Shown here one piece after another: positions 56,314-64,000 of a DNA stretch of 64,000 bases. A program made the position numbers and the translations under genes. Position 1 is the first letter of the stretch. Each line of letters opens with the position of its first letter. The stretch is from Roseivivax isoporae LMG 25204. Lineage in GTDB: Bacteria > Pseudomonadota > Alphaproteobacteria > Rhodobacterales > Rhodobacteraceae. Under the pieces are notes generated by a model that saw nothing but the letters and a program-made list of their open reading frames with translations, did no database searches and was not told the origin of the DNA. Where the stretch lies: NCBI RefSeq assembly GCF_000521865.1, contig NZ_JAME01000013.1, positions 57,308 through 121,307 of the forward strand, written 5' to 3'.

Positions 56314-58053
56314 ATGCGCCCCAAGTTCGCCCAATACCTCCCGATCCTCGACTGGGGACGGCGCTACGACCGCGGCGCGCTGACCAACGACCTGATCGCG
56401 GCCGTGATCGTCACGATCATGCTGATCCCGCAGTCGCTGGCCTATGCGCTGCTCGCGGGCCTGCCGCCCGAGGCGGGCATCTATGCCTCGATTGTGCCCA
56501 TCCTGCTCTATGCCGTCTTCGGCACGTCCCGCGCGCTTGCGGTCGGTCCGGTGGCGGTCGTGTCGCTGCTGACCGCCTCGGCCGTGGGCCAGGTGGCCGA
56601 GCAGGGCACGGCGGGCTACGCGGTGGCGGCCCTGACGCTCGCGGGTCTCTCGGGCGCGTTCCTCGTCCTGCTCGGGGTGTTCCGCCTGGGCTTTCTCGCG
56701 AACTTCCTGAGCCATCCGGTCATCGCGGGCTTCATCACCGCCTCGGGCATCCTGATCGCGACCTCCCAGCTCAAGCACATCCTCGGCATCGATGCGGGGG
56801 GACACACGCTGGTCGAGATGGCGGGCGCGCTCCTGGCGCATCTGGGCGAGATCAACCCGATCACGCTCGTGCTCGGCGTCGCCACCACGGCGTTCCTGTT
56901 CTGGGTGCGGCGCGGGCTGAAGCCGCTGCTGCGGCGGCTGGGGGCGGGGCCGCTCCTTGCCGACGTGGTGACCAAGGCCGGGCCGGTGGTCGCGGTGGTC
57001 GCCACCACGCTCGTCGTCTGGGCGCTGGGGCTCGCGGAGCGCGGCGTCGCCATCGTGGGCGCCGTCCCGCAGGCGCTGCCGCCCTTCACCCTGCCCGGCC
57101 TGTCGCCCGAGCTCGTGCGGCAGCTCGCGCTTCCCGCGATCCTGATCTCGGTGATCGGCTTCGTCGAATCGATCTCGGTGGCGCAGACCCTCGCCGCCAA
57201 GAAGCGCCAGCGCATCGATCCCGACCAGGAACTGATCGGTCTCGGGGCGGCCAATCTGGGCGCCGCCTTCACCGGCGGCTACCCGGTCACGGGCGGCTTC
57301 GCGCGCTCGGTCGTGAACTTCGACGCTGGCGCCGAGACGCCCGCCGCCGGTGCCTTCACCGCCCTGGGCCTTGCCCTCGCGGCGGTGGCGCTGACGCCGC
57401 TCGTCCACTACCTGCCCAACGCCACGCTCGCGGCGACCATCGTGGTCGCGGTCCTGAGCCTCGTGGACCTCTCGATCCTGCGCCGCACCTGGGCCTATTC
57501 GCGCGCGGATTTCGCCGCCGTGGCGGCGACGATCCTGCTGACGCTGACCCTGGGCGTCGAGATCGGCGTGGCCTCGGGTGTCGTCCTGTCGATCGTCCTG
57601 CACCTCGTGAAGACGTCGAAGCCGCACGTAGCCGAAGTGGGACTGGTCCCGGGCACCCACCATTTCCGAAACATCGACCGGCACGACGTGCGGACCGATC
57701 CCACGGTCCTGTCGCTCCGGATCGACGAGAGCCTCTATTTCGTCAACGCGCGTTTCCTCGAGGACCTGATCCAGGACCGCGTCACCGACGGCTGCCGGGT
57801 CCGCCACGTGGTGCTCATGTGCTCGGCGGTGAACGAGATCGACTTTTCCGCGCTCGAGAGCCTCGAGGCGGTGAACGAGCGGCTGCGCGACATGGGGATC
57901 GGCCTGCACCTGTCCGAGGTGAAGGGGCCGGTGATGGACCGGCTCAAGACCACGCACCTGCTGGACCACATGAACGGACGCGTGTTCCTGTCCCATTACG
58001 ATGCCTGGTGCGCCCTTGCGCGCGCCGGAGCGGACACCAAGGCCGCAGAATAG
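56314..58053 (+). CDS. SulP-family anion transporter with STAS domain
   Basis: A 579-residue transporter with about 12 hydrophobic segments. It has the SulP signature ALTNDLIAAVIVTIMLIPQSLAYALLAGLPPEAGIYAS and GGYPVTGGFARSVVNFDAGA. A C-terminal STAS domain starts near residue 470 (TDPTVLSLRIDESLYFVNARF, CSAVNEIDFSALESLEAVNE). It probably moves sulfate, sulfite or bicarbonate; its place between two persulfide-type MBL genes favours sulfate or sulfite. Confidence 0.88.
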   Translation: MRPKFAQYLPILDWGRRYDRGALTNDLIAAVIVTIMLIPQSLAYALLAGLPPEAGIYASIVPILLYAVFGTSRALAVGPVAVVSLLTASAVGQVAEQGTAGYAVAALTLAGLSGAFLVLLGVFRLGFLANFLSHPVIAGFITASGILIATSQLKHILGIDAGGHTLVEMAGALLAHLGEINPITLVLGVATTAFLFWVRRGLKPLLRRLGAGPLLADVVTKAGPVVAVVATTLVVWALGLAERGVAIVGAVPQALPPFTLPGLSPELVRQLALPAILISVIGFVESISVAQTLAAKKRQRIDPDQELIGLGAANLGAAFTGGYPVTGGFARSVVNFDAGAETPAAGAFTALGLALAAVALTPLVHYLPNATLAATIVVAVLSLVDLSILRRTWAYSRADFAAVAATILLTLTLGVEIGVASGVVLSIVLHLVKTSKPHVAEVGLVPGTHHFRNIDRHDVRTDPTVLSLRIDESLYFVNARFLEDLIQDRVTDGCRVRHVVLMCSAVNEIDFSALESLEAVNERLRDMGIGLHLSEVKGPVMDRLKTTHLLDHMNGRVFLSHYDAWCALARAGADTKAAE

Positions 58054-58069
58054 ACCCAAGGAGACCAGA

Positions 58070-58969
58070 ATGACCATCGCCCATTCCGTCAGCCCCTCGC
58101 GCGGGCCCGGCAGTCCGAAGGTCGTGGGCTTCCACGATGCCGCGAGCGGCAGCTGCCAGTACATCTGCATCGACGAGGCGACGGGCCGCTGCGCGATGAT
58201 CGACGTGGTGCTCGATTTCAACCCCGCGCGCGCCCGAATCTCCACCGCCTCGGCCGAATGGGCGCTCGAGTGGATCGCGCGCGAGGGCCTGACGCTCGAG
58301 TGGATCCTCGACACCCATCCCCATGCCGACCACCTGATGGCATCCGCGTGGCTGAAGGACCGGACCGGCGCGCCGAACGCGATCGGCGCGAAGGTGCGCG
58401 AGATCGCGGCGCTCTGGCGCGACTTCTACAACCTTCCCGACGCCTTCGACCCCGACCGGGACTTCGACAGGCTCTTCGCCGACGGCGACACGTTCCGGAT
58501 CGGCGACCTCGACGCCAGCGTGATGCTGTCGCCCGGGCACACGCTCGGCTCGGTCACCTACGTGGTGGGCGACGCGATCTTCGCGCACGACACCTTCATG
58601 CAGCCCGACAGCGGGACCGCGCGCGCCGATTTCCCCGGCGGGTCGGCGGCGATGCTCTACGACTCGCTGATGGCGATCCTCGCCCATCCCGATGATCACC
58701 GCATCTTCATCGGTCACGATTACGGCGCCGAGGGCCGGGACCGCCCCGCCTGGGAAAGCACCGTGGCCGAGCAGAAGGCGCATAACACCCACCTGGGCGG
58801 CGGCGTGTCCAAGGAACGCTACGTCGCGGTCCGCGAGGCACGTGACGCAACGCTGAACCTGCCCGACCGCATGCTGCACGCGCTGCAGGTCAACCTGCGC
58901 GCCGGCCGCCTGCCCGAGCCCGAGGGCGACGGGCACAGCTATTTCAAGATTCCCGCGAACAGGTTCTGA
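58070..58969 (+). CDS. Metallo-beta-lactamase-fold hydrolase/persulfide dioxygenase-like protein
   Basis: A 299-residue MBL-fold protein. Metal ligands lie in DTHPHADHLMAS, LSPGHTLGSVTYV and GHDYGAEGR, with IFAHDTFMQPDSGTARADFPGG in the same place as in the MBL protein at 53564. It is a paralogue of that protein, with which it brackets the SQR and SulP genes. A CAAGGAGA Shine-Dalgarno precedes the ATG at 58070, 16 bp after the SulP stop. Confidence 0.85.
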   Translation: MTIAHSVSPSRGPGSPKVVGFHDAASGSCQYICIDEATGRCAMIDVVLDFNPARARISTASAEWALEWIAREGLTLEWILDTHPHADHLMASAWLKDRTGAPNAIGAKVREIAALWRDFYNLPDAFDPDRDFDRLFADGDTFRIGDLDASVMLSPGHTLGSVTYVVGDAIFAHDTFMQPDSGTARADFPGGSAAMLYDSLMAILAHPDDHRIFIGHDYGAEGRDRPAWESTVAEQKAHNTHLGGGVSKERYVAVREARDATLNLPDRMLHALQVNLRAGRLPEPEGDGHSYFKIPANRF

Positions 58970-58987
58970 CGGGCGGCGCCCGGGCGC

Positions 58988-59386
58988 TCAGGCGGCGAAG
59001 GGATCGACGAGGCGCAGCTGCCCCTCGACCACGAGGCCCGCATGCATGTCTTCGGTGTAGAGCGTGTCGCAGCCCGCAATCAGGGCCGCAGCAACGATCA
59101 TGCCGTCGTAGACCGACAGGCCGTAGCGCTCGGCCAGCGCGCGGCCGACCGCGTGGGTGCGCGGGGTCAGCGGCTCCACCTCGGTCAGCGCCTGCACCAT
59201 GTCGAGGAACCGGCCGCTGTCCTCCCAGCTCATGCCGGCCTTGCGGCGGCAGTTCACCAGCGCCTCGTTCAGGACCTGCACGCTGATCCGCGGCGCGCGG
59301 GCGAGAAGGGACTCGGCCCGGTCGGCCTTGGGACCGTCGTCGAGAAGGTAGAGAACGACGTTCGTGTCGAGGAATTCAGCGCTCAT
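58988..59386 (-). CDS. vapC: VapC-type PIN-domain toxin
   Basis: A 132-residue PIN ribonuclease. Acidic residues of the active site are seen in EFLDTNVVLYLL (Asp), LNEALVNC (Glu) and SVYDGMIVAAAL (Asp), with TEDM near the end. It would cleave RNA when freed from its antitoxin. It overlaps vapB upstream by 11 bp. Confidence 0.88.
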   Translation of the reverse strand: MSAEFLDTNVVLYLLDDGPKADRAESLLARAPRISVQVLNEALVNCRRKAGMSWEDSGRFLDMVQALTEVEPLTPRTHAVGRALAERYGLSVYDGMIVAAALIAGCDTLYTEDMHAGLVVEGQLRLVDPFAA

Positions 59387-59603
59387 GCGCCGCGTCGCGG
59401 TCCAGGCGGTCCGCGGCCGACAGCCGTCCGCGGAACTGCCTGAGCCCGGCCAGGACTTCCTCCGCGCGCGCGTGGCGGTGCACCTGCAGCCCGGCATCGC
59501 CGGGAACCAGGTCGATGCGGTCGCCTTCCTTCAGGCCCAAATGGCGCACGAGGTCGGCGGGCAGGCGCACGGCCAGCGAGTTGCCCCATTTCGCGATCTG
59601 CAT
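59376..59603 (-). CDS. vapB: VapB-type AbrB-fold antitoxin
   Basis: A 75-residue protein. The N-terminal MQIAKWGNSLAVRLPADLVRHL is the swapped-hairpin AbrB DNA-binding domain; the C-terminal tail would wrap the toxin. GGAGG precedes the ATG. The gene is first in the vapBC pair and follows the inverted repeat at 59624, which it probably binds to repress itself. Confidence 0.88.
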   Translation of the reverse strand: MQIAKWGNSLAVRLPADLVRHLGLKEGDRIDLVPGDAGLQVHRHARAEEVLAGLRQFRGRLSAADRLDRDAAHER

Positions 59604-59623
59604 CCGGTCCTCCGCGGGCGATG

Positions 59624-59647
59624 GATATACACTGACCTATGTATATC
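59624..59647. promoter_or_regulatory. Inverted repeat, probable VapB operator
   Basis: Perfect arms GATATAC (59624-59630) and GTATATC (59641-59647) around a 10-base spacer, 21 bp upstream of the vapB ATG. The AT-rich repeat stands out in this GC-rich window and suits an autoregulatory AbrB-type site. Confidence 0.65.
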
Positions 59648-59681
59648 AACCGCCCCGCGCCGGCAAGATGTCCCGCGCCGG

Positions 59682-59981
59682 TCAGAGCCTGCGCAGGTAG
59701 GATTTCGACACGTAGCCGTCGAGCCCCGGGGCCTCCTCGAGGGCGACGCGACACCAGCGGACGCCGCCCGAGGGGGTGCAGTCCCGCACCCGGACAATCG
59801 TGCCGTTCGGCAGGCCGGCATGGGAATCGAAGCCGGTGCCGGGTCCGCCCCGGAGCTTCAGCATGTCGTTCTCCTCGACGCCCGCCACGACGTAGCGGCC
59901 GGCCTCTCCGCCACCGCCGGGCACGGCCCCGCAGGATGCGACGGCGCCAAGCGCCAGCACGGCCAAGACCAGTCTCTTCAT
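59682..59981 (-). CDS. SH3-domain lipoprotein
   Basis: A 99-residue protein. A signal peptide with lipobox (LALGAVASC) is followed by one bacterial SH3 domain (LKLRGGPGTGFDSHAGLPNGTIVRVRD, WCRVALEEAPGLDGYVSKSYL). Such proteins bind peptidoglycan or mediate envelope contacts. Monocistronic. Confidence 0.82.
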   Translation of the reverse strand: MKRLVLAVLALGAVASCGAVPGGGGEAGRYVVAGVEENDMLKLRGGPGTGFDSHAGLPNGTIVRVRDCTPSGGVRWCRVALEEAPGLDGYVSKSYLRRL

Positions 59982-60130
59982 GGATGGTTCTCCTGTTCAC
60001 TGCCTCGGCCCCGAGGTCTAGCGCGGGCCGGGCCCGAGCGGAACGTCCGCGGATGTGTCGGCCCGCGCTGTGTGGCAGGAATGCGGGCCGCGCGCGCCGG
60101 CCCCTGTCGTGGCATGGCCTGACCGGCGCC

Positions 60131-61309
60131 TCAGGCCGCCTCGAGGATCAGCGCGATGCCCTGTCCGCCGCCGATGCACATCGTCGCCGCCCCGCGCCGC
60201 GCACCGGTGCGCCGCAGCGCGTGGACGAGCTTGGTCGCGATGATGGCACCGCTCGCGCCGATCGGATGGCCGAGAGCCACCGCCCCGCCATCGGGATTGA
60301 CCCGGTCTGGATCGAGGCCCAGTTCCGCCGTCACGGCACACGCCTGCGCGGCGAAGGCCTCGTTGCTCTCCACGATGTCGAGCGCTTGGGCCTCAATCCC
60401 CGCTCGCGACAGCGCCGCGCGCATGGCCGGCACGGGGCCGAGGCCCATGACCTCGGGCGCGACGCCCGCATGGCCGTAGGCGATGACGCGCGCCAGGGGC
60501 GCGATACCGCGCCGTGCTGCCGCCTCGGCGCTCATCAGCACCAGAGAGGCCGCGCCGTCGTTCAGCCCCGAGGCATTGCCCGCCGTCACGCTGCCGTCCC
60601 TGCGGAAGGCAGGCCGCAGCCGCGCCATGTCCTCGAGGCGCGCATCGGCGCGGACATGTTCGTCGGTGTCGAAGACCGTCTCGCCCTTGCGGGTCTGCTG
60701 CACGACCGGGACGATCTGGTCCCGGAAATGGCCCGCCGCGATGGCGGCGGCCGCCCTGCGGTGGCTTTCGACGGCGAAGGCGTCCTGCGCCGCGCGGTCG
60801 ATGCCGTGGCGGTCGGCGACGTTCTCCGCCGTGATCCCCATGTGGCCGTGGCCGAACGGGTCGTGCAGCGCACCCGTCATCATGTCGAGGACCTGCACTT
60901 CGCCGATCCGCGCGCCCCAGCGCGCCTGCGGCAGCAGGTAGCCGGCCCGGCTCATGCTTTCCGCGCCGCCCGCGAGCGCGATCTCGGTATCGCCCATCGC
61001 GATGCTCTGGATGGCCGAGACGATGGCCTGCAGGCCAGATCCGCACAGCCGGTTCATCGTCAGCGCGGGCGCAGTCTCGCACATGCCGGCCTCCATCGCG
61101 ACGACGCGCGCGAGATACATGTCGCGCGGCTCGGTCGGAATGACGTGCCCGTAGAAGGCCTGTCCGATCTCCGCGGCGTCGATCCCCGCGCGGACGATGG
61201 CGTCACGGGCGGTCAGGGTGCCGAGTGCGATGGGGCTCATGTCCCGGAGGGAGCCGCCGAAATCGCCGATGGCGGTGCGGGCGGCGGAGACGATGACGAT
61301 GTCCTTCAT
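60131..61309 (-). CDS. Acetyl-CoA C-acyltransferase (thiolase)
   Basis: A 392-residue thiolase. It has the nucleophile Cys in [15 protein letters not shown] near residue 88, catalytic His in [16 protein letters not shown], and Cys in [14 protein letters not shown] near the C-terminus. It cleaves or condenses acyl-CoA: either the last step of beta-oxidation or acetoacetyl-CoA formation. It lies after the AldA-like gene on the minus strand, with a hairpin in the 78-bp gap. Confidence 0.9.
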   Translation of the reverse strand: MKDIVIVSAARTAIGDFGGSLRDMSPIALGTLTARDAIVRAGIDAAEIGQAFYGHVIPTEPRDMYLARVVAMEAGMCETAPALTMNRLCGSGLQAIVSAIQSIAMGDTEIALAGGAESMSRAGYLLPQARWGARIGEVQVLDMMTGALHDPFGHGHMGITAENVADRHGIDRAAQDAFAVESHRRAAAAIAAGHFRDQIVPVVQQTRKGETVFDTDEHVRADARLEDMARLRPAFRRDGSVTAGNASGLNDGAASLVLMSAEAAARRGIAPLARVIAYGHAGVAPEVMGLGPVPAMRAALSRAGIEAQALDIVESNEAFAAQACAVTAELGLDPDRVNPDGGAVALGHPIGASGAIIATKLVHALRRTGARRGAATMCIGGGQGIALILEAA

Positions 61310-61348
61310 CGGGTGGTCCGTTTCCTTTGGTCGTCACGCAACAGAAAG

Positions 61349-61374
61349 GGGGCAGGCCGCGCCGGGCCTGCCCC
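61349..61374 (-). terminator. Hairpin between the aldehyde dehydrogenase and thiolase genes
   Basis: A perfect 10-bp stem GGGGCAGGCC/GGCCTGCCCC with a 6-base loop. On the minus strand it is followed by a short T-containing run, so it may be a true or partial terminator. Confidence 0.55.
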
Positions 61375-61387
61375 TGTCGTCCGGGCG

Positions 61388-62821
61388 TCAGTTCTGGATG
61401 TAGACCACGTGGGTCTCGGTATATTCCAGCAGGCCGTGCTTGCCGTCCGCGCCACCGATGCCCGACTTGCCGCGCCCGGCATGGAAGCCTTGCATCGCCT
61501 CGAAGTTCTCCCGGTTGACGTAGGTCTCGCCGAAGCGCAGCTCGTTCGCCGCGCGCAGCGCGGCGCCGATATTGGTCGTGTAGATCGACGAGGTCAGGCC
61601 ATAGGTCGTGTCGTTGGCACGCTCGATGGCCTCGTCCAGCCCGTCGACCTCGACGATCGGCAGGACCGGGCCGAAGGTCTCCTTGCGGATGATCTCCATA
61701 TCCTGCCGGCAGTTCACCAGCACGGTCGGCTCGTAATGGCTGCCCGCGCCCAGATCGGCCGGCTTGCCGCCCAGCACGGCCTCCGCGCCGCCGCCGATGG
61801 CGGATTTCACCAGCGTGTCGATCTTGTCGAGACCCGCCCGGTTGATGATCGGCCCCATGTCGAGGTCCTCGGAGGCCAGCGGATCGCCGTAGCGCACCGC
61901 CTTCATCGCCGCGACGAGCTTCTCGGTGAACGCTGCGGCGACCGTGCGGTCGACATAGACCCGCTCGGCGGCGTTGCACACCTGCCCGGTGTTCAGCACG
62001 CGCGACTGGGTGATCGCCCGCGCCGCGAGGTCGAGATCGGCATCGGCGGTGACGATGGCGGGGGCCTTGCCGCCAAGCTCGAGGTTCATCTTGCAGATGT
62101 TCTGCGCAGCGTCCGCCATGATGCGCGAGCCGGTCTCGACGCTGCCGGTGAAGCTGACCATGCGCACGTCCGGGTTGGTGGTCAGCGCCTTGCCGGTGGT
62201 GGCGCCCCGGCCGTAGACGATGTTGAAGATGCCCTCGGGAAGGTCGGTCTCGGTCACGAGGCGGGCAAAGAGCGCGGCGTTGTTCGGTGTCTCCTCGCTC
62301 GGCTTGATGACGATGGCGTTGCCGGTGATGAGCGCGGGCGCCATCTTGCGGGCGATGAGGAAGAACGGGAAGTTCCAGGGCAGGATGCCGGCCACCACGC
62401 CGACCGGCTGGCGGAACAGGAAGATGTTCTCCCCCGGACGGTCTGAGGGCAGGATCTCGCCCTCGATCCGGCGCGCCCATTCCGCCATGTAGTCGATGTA
62501 ATCGGCGGTGAAGGCCGCCTCGACCCGGGCGAGCGGCAGGATCTTGCCCTGCTCCTCCGAGATCACCCGCGCGATCTCCTCGGCGTTGTCGCGGATCTTG
62601 GCCGAGATCTGGCGCAGGTGACCCGCGCGCTGGATCGGCGGCAGCTTTTCCCACGCGCGCTGCGCCGCGGTCGCGGCGGCGACGGCCTCGGCCACGCCCT
62701 CGGCGGTGGTGTCGGGAATTTCCGAGATCTTGCTGTCGCGCGCCGGGTTGAACACGTCGATCCGGTCGCCTGCGTCGGTCGGGATGAACCGCCCGCCGAT
62801 GAAGTTCTGATGCAGTGTCAT
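61388..62821 (-). CDS. aldA: AldA-like lactaldehyde/glycolaldehyde dehydrogenase
   Basis: A 477-residue NAD-dependent aldehyde dehydrogenase. Catalytic Cys in NTGQVCNAAERV and Glu in LELGGKAPAIV. Segments ADYIDYMAEWARRIEGEI, SDRPGENIFLF and NRENFEAMQGFHAG are close to E. coli AldA, so the favoured substrates are lactaldehyde and glycolaldehyde. The start at 62821 has a GGGAGG Shine-Dalgarno. It follows the phosphotransferase gene by 120 bp. Confidence 0.88.
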   Translation of the reverse strand: MTLHQNFIGGRFIPTDAGDRIDVFNPARDSKISEIPDTTAEGVAEAVAAATAAQRAWEKLPPIQRAGHLRQISAKIRDNAEEIARVISEEQGKILPLARVEAAFTADYIDYMAEWARRIEGEILPSDRPGENIFLFRQPVGVVAGILPWNFPFFLIARKMAPALITGNAIVIKPSEETPNNAALFARLVTETDLPEGIFNIVYGRGATTGKALTTNPDVRMVSFTGSVETGSRIMADAAQNICKMNLELGGKAPAIVTADADLDLAARAITQSRVLNTGQVCNAAERVYVDRTVAAAFTEKLVAAMKAVRYGDPLASEDLDMGPIINRAGLDKIDTLVKSAIGGGAEAVLGGKPADLGAGSHYEPTVLVNCRQDMEIIRKETFGPVLPIVEVDGLDEAIERANDTTYGLTSSIYTTNIGAALRAANELRFGETYVNRENFEAMQGFHAGRGKSGIGGADGKHGLLEYTETHVVYIQN

Positions 62822-62941
62822 GTCTTTCCTCCCTTGGGTCATCGCGTCCTGGCGATGAGATGAAGGCGCCTGCCGTCATGGCGGCACCAATTCCGAGTTC
62901 CGAATTCCGTAACGCGCGGGATCACGCCGACACCCCGCGCC

Positions 62942-63961
62942 TCATCCCGCGACGACCCCGGCCCCGTCGATCACCTGAAGCGCACGGATCGCAAAGCGTT
63001 CGGCAAGGGGTGCAAGGCTCGCGGCCTCGGCCGAGGCGGCATTCCCGGCGCGGGCGCGGTCGGCGATGCCGATGAAGATCACCGCGAAACGGTAGAGCGC
63101 GAAGGCCACGTGAAAGGGCGTGAGCGGCGGCGTCGGGATAGCATGCGCGTGGTATTCCGCGACGAAGTCCTCCCGCGTCGGGATGCCCGCCGCGCGCCAG
63201 TCCGTCCCGACGAGGCCGCCATATTCCTCGGGCGCCGTGTGCCAGGGCATCACGCAGAAACCGAGATCCGCCAGCGGATGGCCCAGCGTCGACAACTCCC
63301 AGTCGAGCACCCCGATCACCCGCGGCTCGGTCGGATGGAAGATCAGGTTGCCCAGCCGGAAATCGCCGTGCGCGATGCTGATAGCGCCGTCATCCCCGGG
63401 CCGGTGCGCCTCGAGCCACGCGCCGAGGCGGTCCAGCGCCGCGACCCGGCCGCCGGGGCTTTCGCGATATTGCCGGCCCCAGCGGTTGAGCTGCCGGGAA
63501 AAGTAGTCGCCGGGCTTGCCGTAATCCGAAAGCCCCACGGCGCCGGGCCGCACCGCGTGCAGCCGTGCGAGCGTGCGCGCCATGTCGAGGTAGATCTCGC
63601 GCCGCTCCTCCGGAACGAGGTCGGGCAGGGTCGCGTCGGTGAAGACGCGCCCGTCGAGCCGCTCCATCAGGTAGAAGGGCGTGCCGAGCACCGCGTCGTC
63701 CTCCTCGAGCCAGAGGGCCTTCGGCACCGGCACATCCGTCTGTTCGAGTGCGCGCAGCACCCGGAATTCCCGCTCGATGGCGTGCGCCCCGGGCAGGATC
63801 GGGCCGGCGGGCTTCTTGCGCAGGACGTGGCGCGCGGGGCCCCAGTCCACGAACCAGGTCGGGTTGGACTGGCCGCCGCCGATGCGCGCGACACTCAGGC
63901 CGTCCCCCGGCAGCCTTTCCGAAAGCCAGCGCTCGAGCGCGGCGTGGTCGAGGTCGCTCAT
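62942..63961 (-). CDS. ACAD10-type aminoglycoside phosphotransferase-family kinase
   Basis: A 339-residue APH-fold protein. It has the catalytic loop IAHGDFRLGNLIF and metal site GVLDWELSTLGHPLADLGF; the nucleotide-binding Lys is in HVLRKKPAGPILPGAH. Members of this group stand next to acyl-CoA dehydrogenases and act on hydroxyacyl-CoA, as ACAD10/11 do. The ATG overlaps the stop of the gene that runs off the right edge, as expected for such a pair. Confidence 0.85.
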   Translation of the reverse strand: MSDLDHAALERWLSERLPGDGLSVARIGGGQSNPTWFVDWGPARHVLRKKPAGPILPGAHAIEREFRVLRALEQTDVPVPKALWLEEDDAVLGTPFYLMERLDGRVFTDATLPDLVPEERREIYLDMARTLARLHAVRPGAVGLSDYGKPGDYFSRQLNRWGRQYRESPGGRVAALDRLGAWLEAHRPGDDGAISIAHGDFRLGNLIFHPTEPRVIGVLDWELSTLGHPLADLGFCVMPWHTAPEEYGGLVGTDWRAAGIPTREDFVAEYHAHAIPTPPLTPFHVAFALYRFAVIFIGIADRARAGNAASAEAASLAPLAERFAIRALQVIDGAGVVAG

Positions 63962-64000
63962 TCCGCCGCCTCCCGCACCGCGCCGCCGGCCTCCCAGTGC
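63958..64000 (-). CDS. C-terminal end of a gene that runs off the right edge
   Basis: Only the last 13 or 14 codons are present, ending HWEAGGAVREAAE and a TGA that overlaps the ATG of the phosphotransferase gene. Its position makes an acyl-CoA dehydrogenase a good guess, but nothing in these residues proves it. Confidence 0.5.
   Translation of the reverse strand, partial: HWEAGGAVREAAE

Overview
The window is a very GC-rich, gene-dense stretch of an alphaproteobacterium, most probably a member of the Rhodobacterales. The evidence is an EcfG/NepR general stress response (GSR) module, alphaproteobacterial stress promoters, a Cys-type formate dehydrogenase cluster with its small Tat protein, and an alternative complex III (ACIII)/caa3 operon. 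I saw no tRNA, rRNA, insertion sequence, phage gene or CRISPR array.

The main structure is a GSR island from the left edge to about 45.2 kb. I found 16 sites by eye that read GGAAC-N17-GTT (two of them GGAAAC-N17-GTT), all with a spacer of exactly 17, nearly all in intergenic gaps and pointing at a gene. This is the known promoter class of the alphaproteobacterial sigma factor EcfG. The sigma factor gene (18993-19622) and its anti-sigma factor nepR (18463-18639) lie in the middle. The apparent targets are: a sugar epimerase/CgeB glycosyltransferase operon (1-5422); an ADH/Gfo-Idh-MocA pair (5604-7612); a sulfotransferase-like gene and a CPA1 antiporter; a DUF892 ferritin-like gene; an SRPBCC-ADH-SDR-katE-membrane protein operon (10569-15680); BON and DUF421 genes; a lone glycosyltransferase; an SSS transporter with an MscS channel; an SDR with a CYP152-type peroxygenase; a CheB-CheR-PAS-HWE histidine kinase (25132-28254); a receiver protein (28244-28825); an uncharacterised membrane protein; the 12-gene ACIII/caa3 respiratory operon (29865-41248); and a PaoABC-type aldehyde oxidoreductase operon (41235-45175).

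The most unusual gene is 28244-28825. It has a complete N-terminal receiver domain, and its C-terminal third aligns with sigma region 2 of the EcfG encoded in the same window. PhyR, the usual GSR anti-anti-sigma factor, has the opposite order (sigma-like domain first, receiver last) and is not in the window. This protein may therefore be a permuted, shortened PhyR analogue that partners the adjacent HWE kinase. The idea rests on a hand alignment and needs structural and binding tests.

From 45.3 kb no stress promoter was found and the content changes: a formate dehydrogenase operon (45342-50711); an orphan C45-type acyltransferase; a ribbon-helix-helix regulator divergent from a Crp/Fnr regulator; a sulfide/persulfide cluster (DUF2892 protein, two metallo-beta-lactamase-fold proteins, a DUF442-sulfide:quinone oxidoreductase fusion, a SulP transporter); a VapBC module with an inverted-repeat operator; an SH3 lipoprotein; and a minus-strand catabolic run (ACAD10-type phosphotransferase, AldA-like dehydrogenase, thiolase) entering from the right edge.
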